64,000 nt of DNA from Sphingomonas sp. PP-CC-1A-547 (GTDB lineage Bacteria > Pseudomonadota > Alphaproteobacteria > Sphingomonadales > Sphingomonadaceae). Shown piece by piece: positions 47,111 to 56,762 of the stretch. The first letter of the stretch is position 1. Every line of letters begins with the position of its first letter. Below the pieces are notes generated by a model. The model did no database searches. It saw only the letters and a program-made list of their open reading frames with translations, and was not told the origin of the DNA. The stretch is from the NCBI RefSeq assembly GCF_003610375.1, contig NZ_RAPZ01000012.1:1-64000 (forward strand). The letters run 5' to 3'. The translations under genes were made by a program, and so were the position numbers.

Positions 47111-48256
47111 ATGGCTAATTCTTCCGTCCCGCCCCCCGGCTCGTCCGCCTTGAACTCCACGCGGCGCCTGCCCTTTACCGCGCGACCGTTTTTCGAGAAC
47201 AAGGCGCGGGCGTTCTGGATCCTGCAGGCGGTCGGGTGGAGCGGGTACCTGCTGCTGCGCGGGGTGGTGTCGATCTCGAACGGGCTGTCGCTCGACGGGG
47301 TGATCCCGGTGATCGTCGAGGCGATCGTCGGTTACTGCATCACGCTGCTGCTCTCGACGATGTACGGGCAGTATCGCCAGATGAACCGGCTGGTCGGCAT
47401 CTTCCTGACGATCGCGACGCTCGCCGCCGCGACGTTCCTGTACGCGGTGCTCGACGCGTTCACCTTCTCGTTCATCGCGACCGCGACGCCGGGGGTGACT
47501 CTCACGCGGCTGCTGGGGTCGGTGTACGTCACGTTCACGGTGCTGTTTGGGTGGTCGGCGCTGTATTTCGGGATCAATTTCTACCTGATCGTCGAGCAGC
47601 AGATCGACCAGATGGAGCATCTCGAGAACCAGGCGTCGTCGGCGCAGCTGGCGATGCTGCGGTACCAGCTCAACCCGCATTTCCTGTTCAACACGTTGAA
47701 CTCGATCTCGACTTTGGTGCTGCTCAAGCAGACCGAGCGGGCGAACGCGATGCTCAGCCGGCTGTCGTCGTTCCTGCGCTATACGCTGGCGAACGAGCCG
47801 ACCGCGCACGTCACCGTCGCGCAGGAGGTGGACCAGCTGAAGCTGTATCTGGAGATCGAGAAGATGCGCTTCGAGGATCGGATGCGGCCCAAGTTCGACA
47901 TCGATCCGCGTGCCGAACGGGCACGACTGCCGTCGCTGCTGCTGCAACCGCTCGTCGAAAACGCGATCAAATACGCCGTCACGCCGCAGGAGGAAGGCGC
48001 CGAAATCTGCGTCGAAGTGCGGCTCGCCGGGGAACGCGTGCAGATCGCCGTATCCGATACCGGTCCGGGCTTGATCGAGGGCCGGATCGGTTCAAGCCAA
48101 TCCACAGGCGTGGGGCTCGCTAATATTAGAGACAGGTTGGCTCAGGCATATGGGCCCGACCACCGTTTCGAAACCCGCTCCACGCCCGCTGGCGGCTTCT
48201 CGGTCGAGATCGAGATTCCGTATCAGCTTGAAGACGTGAACAGAGAGGCCGCATGA
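47111..48256 (+). CDS. LytS/YehU-type sensor histidine kinase
   Basis: 381-aa membrane kinase. Four or so hydrophobic segments lie in residues 35-165, with no separate sensory domain. The histidine kinase core of the LytS/YehU class follows: the phospho-His is in LRYQLNPHFLFNTLNSIS (about residue 196), and the ATP-binding N box is LLLQPLVENAIKYAV, with G box DTGPGL. Its stop overlaps the regulator start as ATGA. Confidence 0.93.
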   Translation: MANSSVPPPGSSALNSTRRLPFTARPFFENKARAFWILQAVGWSGYLLLRGVVSISNGLSLDGVIPVIVEAIVGYCITLLLSTMYGQYRQMNRLVGIFLTIATLAAATFLYAVLDAFTFSFIATATPGVTLTRLLGSVYVTFTVLFGWSALYFGINFYLIVEQQIDQMEHLENQASSAQLAMLRYQLNPHFLFNTLNSISTLVLLKQTERANAMLSRLSSFLRYTLANEPTAHVTVAQEVDQLKLYLEIEKMRFEDRMRPKFDIDPRAERARLPSLLLQPLVENAIKYAVTPQEEGAEICVEVRLAGERVQIAVSDTGPGLIEGRIGSSQSTGVGLANIRDRLAQAYGPDHRFETRSTPAGGFSVEIEIPYQLEDVNREAA

Positions 48257-49050
48257 CCATCCGTACCATTCTCGTCGACGACGAGCCGCTGGCGATCCAG
48301 GGGCTGGAACTCCGACTCCAGGCCCATGAAGACGTCGAGATCATCGAAAAATGCTCGAACGGCCGCGAGGCGATTCGCGCGATCAAGACGCACAAGCCCG
48401 ACCTGGTCTTCCTCGACATCCAGATGCCGGGGTTCGACGGGTTCTCCGTCGTGCAGGGCCTGATGGAGGTCGAGCCGCCGCTGTTCGTGTTCGTCACCGC
48501 CTATTCGGACCATGCTCTGCGCGCGTTCGAGGCGCAGGCGGTCGATTACCTGATGAAGCCGGTCGAGGAATCGCGGCTGGCCGATACGATCGAGCGGGTT
48601 CGGCAGCGTCTGTCCGAAAAGCGCGGGGTCGAGGAAGTCGATCGGTTGCGCGAAGTGCTGGCCGATGTTGCGCCGGATGCGGCGGCGGACATGCCGGATG
48701 GGGACGCCGTGTCGGCGAACCGGTTCGAGAAGCTCATCAACATCAAGGATCGCGGGCAGATCTTCCGCGTCGATGTCGATACGATCGAGCGGATCGATGC
48801 GGCCGGCGATTACATGTGCATCTATACCGGCGATAATACGCTGATCTTGCGCGAGACTATGAAGGATCTGGAGAAGCGGCTCGATCCCCGGCGGTTCCAG
48901 CGGGTGCATCGGTCAACGATCGTGAACCTCGATTTGGTGAAGCAGGTTAAGCCGCATACCAATGGCGAGTGTTTCCTGGTGTTGAATTCTGGTGCGAGCG
49001 TGAAGGTTTCGCGGTCTTATCGTGATGTGGTGGCGCGGTTCGTTCATTGA
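48253..49050 (+). CDS. LytTR family response regulator
   Basis: 265-aa partner of the kinase. The receiver domain has acidic residues in VDDEPLA (about 7-9), phospho-Asp in LVFLDIQMPGFDG (about 55), and Lys in DYLMKPVEE (about 104). The C-terminal LytTR DNA-binding domain includes RFQRVHRSTIVNLDLV. Target genes are unknown; the neighbouring TonB receptor and SleB-type hydrolase are candidates by position only. Confidence 0.94.
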   Translation: MTIRTILVDDEPLAIQGLELRLQAHEDVEIIEKCSNGREAIRAIKTHKPDLVFLDIQMPGFDGFSVVQGLMEVEPPLFVFVTAYSDHALRAFEAQAVDYLMKPVEESRLADTIERVRQRLSEKRGVEEVDRLREVLADVAPDAAADMPDGDAVSANRFEKLINIKDRGQIFRVDVDTIERIDAAGDYMCIYTGDNTLILRETMKDLEKRLDPRRFQRVHRSTIVNLDLVKQVKPHTNGECFLVLNSGASVKVSRSYRDVVARFVH

Positions 49051-49079
49051 GTTCGAGCCGGTCGTCCTAGCCGCGTCCC

Positions 49080-49161
49080 CGTCATCCTGACGAACGTCAG
49101 GATCCAGAGTCATTGAGGGCAACGCTTGTTACCCTGGATCCCGACTTTCGTCAGGATGACG
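49080..49161. repeat. Type I inverted repeat plus half copy
   Basis: CCGTCATCCTGACGAACGTC and CCCGACTTTCGTCAGGATGACGG form inverted arms around a 40-nt centre. A half copy with the same right arm (GTCCCGACTTTCGTCGGGAT) lies at 49231-49255. Together they fill most of the 287-bp gap after the regulator gene. Confidence 0.8.
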
Positions 49162-49337
49162 GACGCGGGGGGTGTGGTCGGGGCGAGCTTTCGGGAGCGT
49201 GCTCTTCCACGTCCGTCCTTGCCGATCGAGGTCCCGACTTTCGTCGGGATGACGGGGGTGCGTTCCCTTAGCGGGCGCTTCCCCCGTTTCTCGTGGCCAT
49301 TAACCAGTCCCTAAACCCCGCGGCCTAGAGCGGGGGG

Positions 49338-50351
49338 ATGAAGACGTCGGGTTACGGCCTTTATCCGCATGTGCTGATCAGCCTGCCCGCTTTGGTGATG
49401 GCGACGTCGTGCGTGCCGGCGGATCGGCCGGCGACGATCGCTCGGGTGCAGCCGGAGCGGAACTCGCGCGCCTTGCTGAGCCGGATGGCGTTGCATGTGC
49501 CCGACGACATTTCGGCGAAGATCGCGACGGCCGCGCCTGATGCGCCGTTTGCGGCTGCGGCGCCGTTCGTTGCTCCGCCGTTTCTGACTTCGAACTCCGT
49601 TGATGATGCTAGCCGTGCAGCCGACTGCCTGACTGCGGCGGTGTATTACGAGGCGCGGTCGCAGTCGGAGGATGGGCAGCGGGCGGTGGCGCAGGTTGTC
49701 TTGAACCGGGTGCGCGACCGGGCCTTTCCAAACAGTGTTTGCGGAGTCGTGTACCAGGGGGCCGAGCGGCGGACCGGGTGCCAGTTCAGCTTTACGTGCG
49801 ACGGCTCGATGAGCCGGGCGCGCGAGCCGGGGGCTTGGGATCGCGCGCGCGCGGTGGCGAGCGCGGCGCTGGGTGGGAGCGTGTACGCGCCGGTTGGGGC
49901 GGCGACGTCGTTTCACACGACGAGCATCCTGCCTTGGTGGGCGTCGAGCCTGGCGCGGATTACGACCGTTGGGGCGCATGTGTTCTATCGTTGGCAGGGG
50001 GCGTTGGAGCGGGCTCTGACGTTTCGGCAGGCTTATGCTGGGGTCGAGCCTGGGGTTCGGGGTGGTGGTTTCGCGAGCGGTGGTGGCGTGGCGGCGGTTG
50101 CGGCGCAGGTTGCTGGGGTTTCGGTGCATTATGGTAATCGGGACGACGTTGCGGACTCGGATGCGGAGCCGGCCGATGCGCTGCATGGGGTGACGGTGCA
50201 CCGGGGGGTACCGCGCTCTGGCTCGACGATGGCGGGTGCGGCGGTTGTGCAGACGCGGTTGGTTTCGGGGGTGCGGGTTCACGTTGGTGGGAGCGCAGCG
50301 TTACTTGGCGGCGGCGCGAGTTCGGACGCGGTCGTCTCGGACGAGACCTAG
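49338..50351 (+). CDS. SleB-type cell wall hydrolase
   Basis: 337 aa. The N-terminus has a probable signal or anchor (LYPHVLISLPALVMATSC, possible lipobox MATSC). The hydrolase_2/SleB domain covers about residues 92-200: VYYEARSQSEDGQRAVAQVV, then NSVCGVVYQG and CQFSFTCDG. The C-terminal 100 residues are low complexity (Gly/Ala/Val-rich) and not assigned. SleB-type enzymes act on peptidoglycan as lytic transglycosylases. Confidence 0.88.
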   Translation: MKTSGYGLYPHVLISLPALVMATSCVPADRPATIARVQPERNSRALLSRMALHVPDDISAKIATAAPDAPFAAAAPFVAPPFLTSNSVDDASRAADCLTAAVYYEARSQSEDGQRAVAQVVLNRVRDRAFPNSVCGVVYQGAERRTGCQFSFTCDGSMSRAREPGAWDRARAVASAALGGSVYAPVGAATSFHTTSILPWWASSLARITTVGAHVFYRWQGALERALTFRQAYAGVEPGVRGGGFASGGGVAAVAAQVAGVSVHYGNRDDVADSDAEPADALHGVTVHRGVPRSGSTMAGAAVVQTRLVSGVRVHVGGSAALLGGGASSDAVVSDET

Positions 50352-50362
50352 CCTCGACGTTG

Positions 50363-50470
50363 CACCACCCCGGCGGAGGCCGGGGCCCAATTGGAAAGGT
50401 GGTCGTAACGGAGCACCGTCCATCGTTACCGACGTTCCCCAATTGGGCCCCGGCCTTCGCCGGGGTGGTA
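50363..50470. repeat. Type C palindromic repeat, copy 6
   Basis: Outer arms CACCACCCCGGCGGAGGCCG and CGGCCTTCGCCGGGGTGG, core GGTGGTCGTAACG and CGTTACCGACG, in forward orientation. A type A-long element follows 25 nt later; the two fill the 311-bp gap between the SleB-type and ABC-F genes. Confidence 0.92.
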
Positions 50471-50495
50471 GTACATTGCGCGAACTGCCTCTTCT

Positions 50496-50574
50496 TATTC
50501 CCCCGCGGAGGCGGGGATCAAGGGTCTCGGGCGGTGGCGTTTGTGATCCTGGGCCCCCGCCTTCGCGGGGGAAC
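50496..50574. repeat. Type A-long palindromic repeat, copy 3
   Basis: TTATTCCCCCGCGGAGGCGG and CCCCCGCCTTCGCGGGGGAA around a 25-nt centre that reads as the reverse complement of the centres at 4645 and 39471, so this copy is inverted. Confidence 0.83.
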
Positions 50575-50662
50575 TAGCCCCGCTCGATCGAAGGCTTCAG
50601 CTCCCGGAACGCCCAAACCCCAACCCTCGCAAAACCATGCTGCATCTGCTAACGGGACGCGC

Positions 50663-52531
50663 ATGCTGAACCTGAACAATATCACGGTGCGCCTGGGCGG
50701 ACGCGTTATCCTCGATGGCGCCACGGCCGCGTTGCCGCCGGGCTCGCGCGTCGGGCTGATCGGGCGCAATGGCGCGGGCAAGTCGACGATGGTGCGCGTG
50801 ATCGCAGGGCAGCTCGAGCCCGACGACGGGTCGGCCGACATGCCCAAGGGCGCGCGGATCGGGTATCTCGCGCAGGAAGCGCCGCACGGCGTGAAAACTC
50901 CGTTCGAGACCGTACTCGAAGCCGATCTGGAACGCGCCGCGCTGATGATCGAAAGCGAGACGAGCGAGGATCCCGACCGGCTGGGCGACGTGTATGAGCG
51001 GCTGATCGCGATCGACGCCTACACCGCGCCCGCGCGCGCCGCGCAGATCCTGCTCGGCCTCGGGTTCGACGAGGACATGCAGGCGCGCACGCTCGACAGC
51101 TTCTCGGGCGGCTGGAAGATGCGCGTCGCGCTCGCCGCTTTGCTGTTCTCGCAGCCGGACCTGCTGCTGCTCGACGAGCCTTCGAACCATCTCGATCTCG
51201 AGGCGGTGATGTGGCTCGAGGACTTCCTCAAGGGCTACAAGGCGACGATCGTGGTGGTCAGCCACGAGCGCGATTTTCTCAATAACGTGGTCGATCACAT
51301 CCTGCATCTGCAGGGCGGCAAGATCACGCTGTATCCGGGCGGCTATGACGCGTTCGAGCGGCAGCGTGCCGAGCGGCTCGCGCAGATCGAAGCGGCGCGC
51401 GCCAACCAGGCGGTGCAGCGCGAGAAGCTGCAGGAATATATCGCCAAGAATTCGGCTCGCGCTTCTACGGCCAAGCAGGCGCAGTCGCGGCAGAAGATGC
51501 TGTCGAAGATGCAGCCGATCGCCGAGAGCTACAACGATCCGACGCTGTCGTTCGGCTTCCCCAACCCGACCGAACTGCGGCCGCCGTTGATCACGCTCGA
51601 CATGGCGACGGTGGGCTATGCCGATGTGCCGATCCTGAAGCGGCTCAACATGCGGCTCGATCCCGATGACCGGGTCGCGCTGCTCGGGCGCAACGGCAAC
51701 GGCAAGACCACGCTCGCGCGGCTGCTGGCGGCGCAGCTGACGCCGATGGACGGCGAGATGTCGTCGTCGGGCAAGATGAAGGTGGGGTATTTCACCCAGT
51801 ATCAGGTCGAGGAACTCGATCCGACCGACTCGCCGATCGAGCATATGTCGCATCTGATGAAGGGCGCGACGCCGGCCGCGGTGCGCGCGCAATTGGGGCG
51901 GTTCGGCTTCTCGGGCGACAAGGCGACGACTCGGGTCGGCAAGCTGTCGGGTGGTGAGCGCGCTCGTCTGGCGCTGGCGCTGATCACGCGCGATGCGCCG
52001 CATCTGCTGATCCTCGATGAGCCTACCAACCATCTGGACGTCGATGCGCGCGAGGCTCTGGTCCAGGCGCTCAACGCCTATACCGGCGCGGTGGTGCTGG
52101 TCAGCCATGACCGGCATATGCTGGAACTGACCGCGGACCGGCTGGTGCTGGTCGACGACGGGACGGCGAAGGAATTCGATGGCAGCCTCGACGACTACAT
52201 CGCGTTCGTCCTGAAGGGCGATGGCGGCAAGGGCGACGCTGCGTCGAAGGCGGACAAGAAGGCGGGGAAGAAGGCTGCGGCCGAGGCGAAGAGCAACGAC
52301 GCGGCGTTGCGGAAGGCTTTGCGCGAGATCGAGGAGCAGACCGCGAAGTTCACCAAGGAGCGGAATGCTCTGGACCGCGCGATGGTCGATCCGGCGAACG
52401 CGGAGCCGCGGTTCTCGCGGATGTCGATGGGGGATCTGAGCAAGCGTCGCGCGGAAGTGCATGCGAAGCTCGAGGCTAGCGAAGCGAAGTGGCTCGAGGC
52501 TAGCGAGGCACTGGAGGGCGTGGAGGCTTAG
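50663..52531 (+). CDS. ABC-F family ATPase
   Basis: 622-aa soluble protein with two ABC ATPase domains and no membrane segments, from ATG 50663. First domain: GRNGAGKST, signature FSGGWKMRVA, Walker B LLLLDEPSNHLD. Second domain: GRNGNGKTT, LSGGERARLA, LLILDEPTNHLD. A basic linker joins them, and the C-terminus is a coiled coil (about residues 545-622, ending SEALEGVEA). It resembles Uup/YheS-like translation factors; the exact role is unknown. The frame is open upstream to 50360 through repeats. Confidence 0.93.
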   Translation: MLNLNNITVRLGGRVILDGATAALPPGSRVGLIGRNGAGKSTMVRVIAGQLEPDDGSADMPKGARIGYLAQEAPHGVKTPFETVLEADLERAALMIESETSEDPDRLGDVYERLIAIDAYTAPARAAQILLGLGFDEDMQARTLDSFSGGWKMRVALAALLFSQPDLLLLDEPSNHLDLEAVMWLEDFLKGYKATIVVVSHERDFLNNVVDHILHLQGGKITLYPGGYDAFERQRAERLAQIEAARANQAVQREKLQEYIAKNSARASTAKQAQSRQKMLSKMQPIAESYNDPTLSFGFPNPTELRPPLITLDMATVGYADVPILKRLNMRLDPDDRVALLGRNGNGKTTLARLLAAQLTPMDGEMSSSGKMKVGYFTQYQVEELDPTDSPIEHMSHLMKGATPAAVRAQLGRFGFSGDKATTRVGKLSGGERARLALALITRDAPHLLILDEPTNHLDVDAREALVQALNAYTGAVVLVSHDRHMLELTADRLVLVDDGTAKEFDGSLDDYIAFVLKGDGGKGDAASKADKKAGKKAAAEAKSNDAALRKALREIEEQTAKFTKERNALDRAMVDPANAEPRFSRMSMGDLSKRRAEVHAKLEASEAKWLEASEALEGVEA

Positions 52532-52544
52532 CCCTCTCCTTACG

Positions 52545-52650
52545 CCCCTCCCTGGAAGGGAGGGGTTGGGGGTGGGTCGGCCTGTTGGCGGGCTCGGGTG
52601 GATCCCAAGCAGCCTACCCACCCCCGGCCCCTCCCTTTCAGGGAGGGGGG
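52545..52650. repeat. Type H inverted repeat, copy 3
   Basis: Arms CCCCTCCCTGGAAGGGAGGG and CCCCTCCCTTTCAGGGAGGG, inner GGGGGTGGGTCGG and CTACCCACCCCC. It fills the gap between convergent ABC-F and DUF3297 genes. Confidence 0.9.
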
Positions 52651-52660
52651 AAGATTACGA

Positions 52661-53002
52661 TCAGCCCTCGTCGGTGTCCGCGCCGGCTGCCGGCCGCTCG
52701 AACCAAGCCTCGACCGGCCCGACCAGCTTCAGTGTCAGAGCGTTGCCGTTGCGGTCGACCTTCTTGCCGAGCGCGACTCGGATCCAGCCTTCCGAGATGC
52801 AATATTCCTCGACGTCGTGGCGGACCTTGTCCTTGAAGCGGATGCCGATGCCGCGTTCGAGCAGGTCCTGCTGGAAGAACGGGCTGCGCTGATTGATCGA
52901 CAGGCGATCAGGCGGCGTGTCGCCGGTGGCGGGGGGCGTGTCGCCGGTTGCGGCCGGGGTGGCGGCGGCTTCGGTCTCGGGGGTGTTGGGCGTATCGGTC
53001 AT
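52661..53002 (-). CDS. DUF3297 family protein
   Basis: 113 aa from ATG 53002. The N-terminus (about 1-40) is Thr/Pro/Ala-rich, with a tandem ATGDTPP repeat. The conserved domain then begins DRLSINQRSPFFQQDLLERG and includes HDVEEYCISEGWIRVALGKK. Family function is unknown; it is widespread in alphaproteobacteria. Confidence 0.88.
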   Translation of the reverse strand: MTDTPNTPETEAAATPAATGDTPPATGDTPPDRLSINQRSPFFQQDLLERGIGIRFKDKVRHDVEEYCISEGWIRVALGKKVDRNGNALTLKLVGPVEAWFERPAAGADTDEG

Positions 53003-53110
53003 GGTCGCGCGTCTAGCGGCAAGCACCGGGCGCGCGCCAGAAAAAAGGCACTGGACGCGAAAGAGGCGCCGGCATTGCTCCCGACGCCTCTCCGCGACCT
53101 CATTATCGGA

Positions 53111-53515
53111 TCAGCTGCAGACCTGCACCGATACCCGGTCACCGTAATAGGGATCGACGCGCCACTCGTTCCAGCACCGCGGGCGGTAATCCTCGCGGTA
53201 GTAGGTGCGGACCGGCGGGCTGTAATACGCCACCGGTGGCTGCGCGTAATAGCCGCCATTGTAGTAACCGCGGTCGTAGTAGCGGTTGCGGTTGTTGCTG
53301 CTGGCGATCGCCGCGCCCACGCCGAGGCCGAGGATGCCACCGAGTACCGCTGCGCCGGCTGCATTGCCACCGCCACGATGGCCGTGCCAGCCGCCGCCGT
53401 AGCCGCGCCCATAACCGCCGCGTCCCCAACGCTGCGCGTCGGCTGGAGCTACTGCCGTCAGAGCCGTTGCGGCGAGTGCTACGCCGAGGCCTGCTTTCTT
53501 GAAAAATCCGTTCAT
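53111..53515 (-). CDS. Glycine/tyrosine-rich secreted protein
   Basis: 134 aa with signal peptide (MNGFFKKAGLGVALAATALT, cleavage near ADAQ). The mature part is a Gly/Arg/His-rich region (RWGRGGYGRGYGGGWHGHRG), a glycine-zipper-like segment (AAVLGGILGLGVGAAIA), then a Tyr-rich stretch and a C-terminal pair of Cys (CWNEWRVDPYYGDRVSVQVC). Likely envelope-associated; function unknown. Common in sphingomonads as a hypothetical protein. Confidence 0.8.
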   Translation of the reverse strand: MNGFFKKAGLGVALAATALTAVAPADAQRWGRGGYGRGYGGGWHGHRGGGNAAGAAVLGGILGLGVGAAIASSNNRNRYYDRGYYNGGYYAQPPVAYYSPPVRTYYREDYRPRCWNEWRVDPYYGDRVSVQVCS

Positions 53516-53727
53516 CTCTTCCGAACTCCGTTACTAGTTACGCCCGGTCCGCTTGGGACAAACGCATAAGTGTCCGACCGTGTTTCAGGATTTAGGCGAT
53601 TCGGTCTGAACTGTGTCGGAACGGGCTGTTAACCCACGGTATAGCTGGCGGATGTGGTCCCGTGCAGGGACACGGGCGGCGGTGCGCTTGCTGGGCATTG
53701 TTTACGAATATCGGATAGTGTGCGGCG

Positions 53728-54396
53728 ATGCGCAGGATGATGACGACGCGAGCGATCGCCTTTGCCGTGCTCGGCGGGAGTGCGGTGCTGATCGGTGGGC
53801 TGGCCTTGTCCGGGTCGCCGGTGAAGGTGCGGGCGGTCGAGGCTGCACGCGTGGCCAAGGCTCCCGTTGCTACGCCGGTTGCTAAGGTGCCGCCGAAGCC
53901 GGTTGCCGTCGCTGCCGAGGAACCGGTCGACGCGTATGTCGTGAAGCGGGTGCTGAACGTGCCGGAGCCTTTGCGGCACGGGGCGTATTATTGGGATACC
54001 GAGGGCGTACCCGAGGGGCCGATCGTGATCACGGTCGACCTGATGGCACAGACCTTGTCGATCTTTCGCAGCGGGTACGAGATCGGGACGGCGGCGGTGA
54101 TCTATGGCGCGGACGAGAAGCCTACTCCGCTTGGCGTGTTCAAGATCACGCAGAAGGACGCGCATCATGTGTCGAACCTGTACGGGGCGCCGATGCCGTA
54201 CATGATGCGGCTGACTAACGATGGGGTTTCGATCCACGGCAGCGCGCTGATGGATGGCAAGTACGCGACGCATGGGTGCGTTGGGGTGCCGACTGCTTTT
54301 GCGAAGCTGATCTTCGAGCAGGTTAAGCTGGGGGATCGGGTTATCGTTACGAGTGGGGAGATGTTGGCGCGAGGTGGGCGGATTACTGCTGCTTGA
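53728..54396 (+). CDS. L,D-transpeptidase family protein (YkuD)
   Basis: 222 aa. An N-terminal membrane anchor or signal (about residues 8-28) is followed by an Ala/Val/Pro linker. The YkuD domain has the catalytic motif SIHGSALMDGKYATHGCVGV, with His and Cys in place (HxS then HGC). The usual SxGC(I/V)R variant here reads HGCVGVP, lacking the Arg often found after Cys. It probably crosslinks peptidoglycan or anchors proteins to it. Confidence 0.87.
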   Translation: MRRMMTTRAIAFAVLGGSAVLIGGLALSGSPVKVRAVEAARVAKAPVATPVAKVPPKPVAVAAEEPVDAYVVKRVLNVPEPLRHGAYYWDTEGVPEGPIVITVDLMAQTLSIFRSGYEIGTAAVIYGADEKPTPLGVFKITQKDAHHVSNLYGAPMPYMMRLTNDGVSIHGSALMDGKYATHGCVGVPTAFAKLIFEQVKLGDRVIVTSGEMLARGGRITAA

Positions 54397-54429
54397 GGGT
54401 GGGGCGGTAGTGGGCGGTAGCGCTACGTG

Positions 54430-54480
54430 CCCTCACCTTTCGCCGCCTTTGGCGTCTCTTCCTCTCCCCGCGGGAGAGGA
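54430..54480. repeat. Type D repeat, copy 3
   Basis: CCCTCACCTTTCGCCGCCTT and CCTCTCCCCGCGGGAGAGGA. It is followed 31 nt later by a type C element, in the 430-bp gap between the L,D-transpeptidase gene and typA. Confidence 0.78.
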
Positions 54481-54511
54481 ATTTGGGAACGCCTTCATAT
54501 CCTGAAAATAG

Positions 54512-54620
54512 CCACCACCCCGGCGAAGGCCGGGGTCTAGTTGGGGGACGTCGCTAACGAAGGTCAGCGCCGCGTTACTGCGACCTTTCCACCTGGGCCC
54601 CGGCCTTCGCCGGGGAGGTG
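54512..54620. repeat. Type C palindromic repeat, copy 7
   Basis: Outer arms CCACCACCCCGGCGAAGGCC and CGGCCTTCGCCGGGGAGGTG, core GACGTCGCTAACG and CGTTACTGCGACC, in reverse orientation. The stem formed by GTCGC/GCGAC around TAACG/CGTTA is longer than in other copies. Confidence 0.9.
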
Positions 54621-54684
54621 TACCGTTTTGAGTCCTTAACGCTCGCGTTGCCGTCAGCGTGAATCCCGCCCCCGGGCTTTCTCG

Positions 54685-54720
54685 CACAAAGAAAAAGGCC
54701 GGAGGTTTCCCCCCGGCCCT
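54685..54720 (-). terminator. Rho-independent terminator for typA
   Basis: Read on the minus strand: GGCCGG, an 8-nt GGGGAAACCT-like loop region, CCGGCC, then TTTTTCTTT. About 107 bp past the typA stop. The run of T on the minus strand makes it directional for typA. Confidence 0.8.
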
Positions 54721-54788
54721 TCTTCATTTCCTAGCCAGCGCGACACGGCAAAGCCGCGTCGTCGGACCTCGCTTGAGCGAGGCCGGCC

Positions 54789-54836
54789 GAGCGCCTGAGG
54801 CTTAGCCGGCTTCGCCTTTGCTGGCCTCAGGCGCTC
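54789..54836 (-). terminator. Hairpin spanning the typA stop codon
   Basis: GAGCGCCTGAGGC (54789-54801) and GCCTCAGGCGCTC (54824-54836) are perfect 13-bp inverted arms with a 22-nt loop. The distal arm contains the typA stop codon (TGA within GCCTGAGG). It has no T-tract, so it is more likely an mRNA 3' structure than a terminator by itself. Confidence 0.55.
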
Positions 54837-56671
54837 TGCTTAGCGCGGCTAGCGCGCTTGCGCTCGTTCGCATCCAGGAAGCGCTTGCGCAGGCGGATCG
54901 ACTTTGGCGTGACTTCGACCATCTCGTCGTCGTCGATGTACGCGATCGCCTGCTCCAGCGTCGCGCGCTTCGGCGGGGACAGGCGGACTTGGTCGTCCTT
55001 GCCGCCGCTCGCGCGGAAGTTGGTCAGCGCCTTGGTCTTCATCGGGTTGACCTCGAGGTCGTCCGGCTTGGCGTTCTCGCCGACGATCATGCCCTCATAG
55101 AGTGCCTCGCCGTGGCCCACGAACAAGATGCCGCGCTCTTCGAGCGGACCCAGTGCGTAGTTGTTCGCTTCGCCCGAACCGTTCGAGATCAGCACGCCGT
55201 TCTTACGGCCTTCGATCGCGCCCTTGTGCGGACCGTACTTCTCGAACAGCCGGTTCATGATCCCCGTGCCGCGCGTGTCGGACAGGAATTCGCCATGATA
55301 GCCGATCATCCCGCGCGACGGCGCCGAGAAGGTGATGCGGGTCTTGCCGCCGGTCGACGGACGCATGTCGGTCAGCTCGGCCTTACGCGTGTTCATCTTC
55401 TCGACGACGGTACCCGAATGCTCCTCGTCGACGTCGATGATGACGGTCTCGTACGGCTCGGTCTTCTTGCCGTTCTCGTCCTCGCCGAACAGCACGCGCG
55501 GACGCGAGATGCCCAGCTCGAAGCCCTCACGGCGCATCGTCTCGATCAGCACGCCCAGCTGAAGCTCGCCGCGACCGGCGACTTCGAAGCTGTCCTTGTC
55601 GGCCGCCTCGGTCACCTTAACGGCGACGTTCGACTCGGCTTCGCGGAACAGGCGCTCGCGGATCATGCGCGACGTCACCTTGCTGCCCTCGCGGCCCGCC
55701 ATCGGCGAATCGTTCACGGCAAAACGCATCGACAGCGTGGGGGGATCGATCGGCTGCGCGTGCAGCGGCTCGGTCACCGTGATGTCGGCGATCGTGTCGG
55801 CAACCGTGGCGACCGAGAGACCTGCCAGCGAGATGATGTCGCCGGCCTTGGCTTCGTCGACGGGAACCCGCTCGAGACCACGGAACGACATGATCTTCGA
55901 CGCACGGCCGGTCTCGATGATCTTGCCGTCGTTATCGAGCGCGTGGATCGCCTGGTTGGTCTTCACGGTACCCGAATTGACGCGGCCCGTGAGGACGCGA
56001 CCGAGGAACGGATCGCGGTCGAGCAGCGTGACGAGGAAGGTGAACGGCACGCCGGCGACTTCCACGGCGGGCGGCGGCACGTGCTTCACGATCGTCTCGA
56101 ACATCGGGATCAGCGTGCCTTCGCGCGCGTCCATGTCGGTCGAGGCATAGCCGTTGCGGCCCGATGCGTAGAGCACGGGGAAGTCGAGCTGGTCGTCGTT
56201 CGCATCGAGCGACACGAACAGGTCGAACACTTCGTCGAGCACTTCCTGGATGCGCGCGTCGTTGCGATCGACCTTGTTGACGACGACGATCGGCTTCAGG
56301 CCAAGCGCGAGCGCCTTGCCGGTGACGAACTTGGTCTGCGGCATCGCGCCTTCCGACGAATCGACCAGCAGGACGACGCCGTCGACCATCGACAGGATGC
56401 GCTCGACTTCGCCGCCGAAATCGGCGTGGCCGGGCGTGTCGACGATGTTGATGCGGATGCTCTCGGACTCGCCGGGAGGGGTCCAGTCGACCGAGGTCGG
56501 CTTGGCGAGAATGGTGATGCCACGCTCTTTTTCGAGGTCGTTCGAATCCATTGCGCGCTCTTCGACGCGCTGGTTGTCGCGGAAGGTGCCGGACTGGCGG
56601 AAGAGCTGGTCGACCAGCGTCGTCTTGCCGTGATCGACGTGCGCAATGATCGCCACGTTGCGGAGGCTCAT
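54827..56671 (-). CDS. typA: Translational GTPase TypA/BipA
   Basis: Ribosome-associated GTPase involved in stress responses and 50S maturation, 614 aa from ATG 56671. The start gives [18 protein letters not shown] with G1 AHVDHGKT, then G3 [12 protein letters not shown] and G4 [10 protein letters not shown]. Domains II, III and V follow, ending RASRAKQSA. The frame is open upstream to 56812, but the family start is MSLRNVAI. Confidence 0.97.
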   Translation of the reverse strand: MSLRNVAIIAHVDHGKTTLVDQLFRQSGTFRDNQRVEERAMDSNDLEKERGITILAKPTSVDWTPPGESESIRINIVDTPGHADFGGEVERILSMVDGVVLLVDSSEGAMPQTKFVTGKALALGLKPIVVVNKVDRNDARIQEVLDEVFDLFVSLDANDDQLDFPVLYASGRNGYASTDMDAREGTLIPMFETIVKHVPPPAVEVAGVPFTFLVTLLDRDPFLGRVLTGRVNSGTVKTNQAIHALDNDGKIIETGRASKIMSFRGLERVPVDEAKAGDIISLAGLSVATVADTIADITVTEPLHAQPIDPPTLSMRFAVNDSPMAGREGSKVTSRMIRERLFREAESNVAVKVTEAADKDSFEVAGRGELQLGVLIETMRREGFELGISRPRVLFGEDENGKKTEPYETVIIDVDEEHSGTVVEKMNTRKAELTDMRPSTGGKTRITFSAPSRGMIGYHGEFLSDTRGTGIMNRLFEKYGPHKGAIEGRKNGVLISNGSGEANNYALGPLEERGILFVGHGEALYEGMIVGENAKPDDLEVNPMKTKALTNFRASGGKDDQVRLSPPKRATLEQAIAYIDDDEMVEVTPKSIRLRKRFLDANERKRASRAKQSA

Positions 56672-56762
56672 GAATGTATTCTCTTGAAACGAGGAACGGG
56701 GTTGGCGCGCGCCATAGCGTAATTGTTGCGCCGCGGGAAGATGCAGCGGGATTTCGTCGCCT

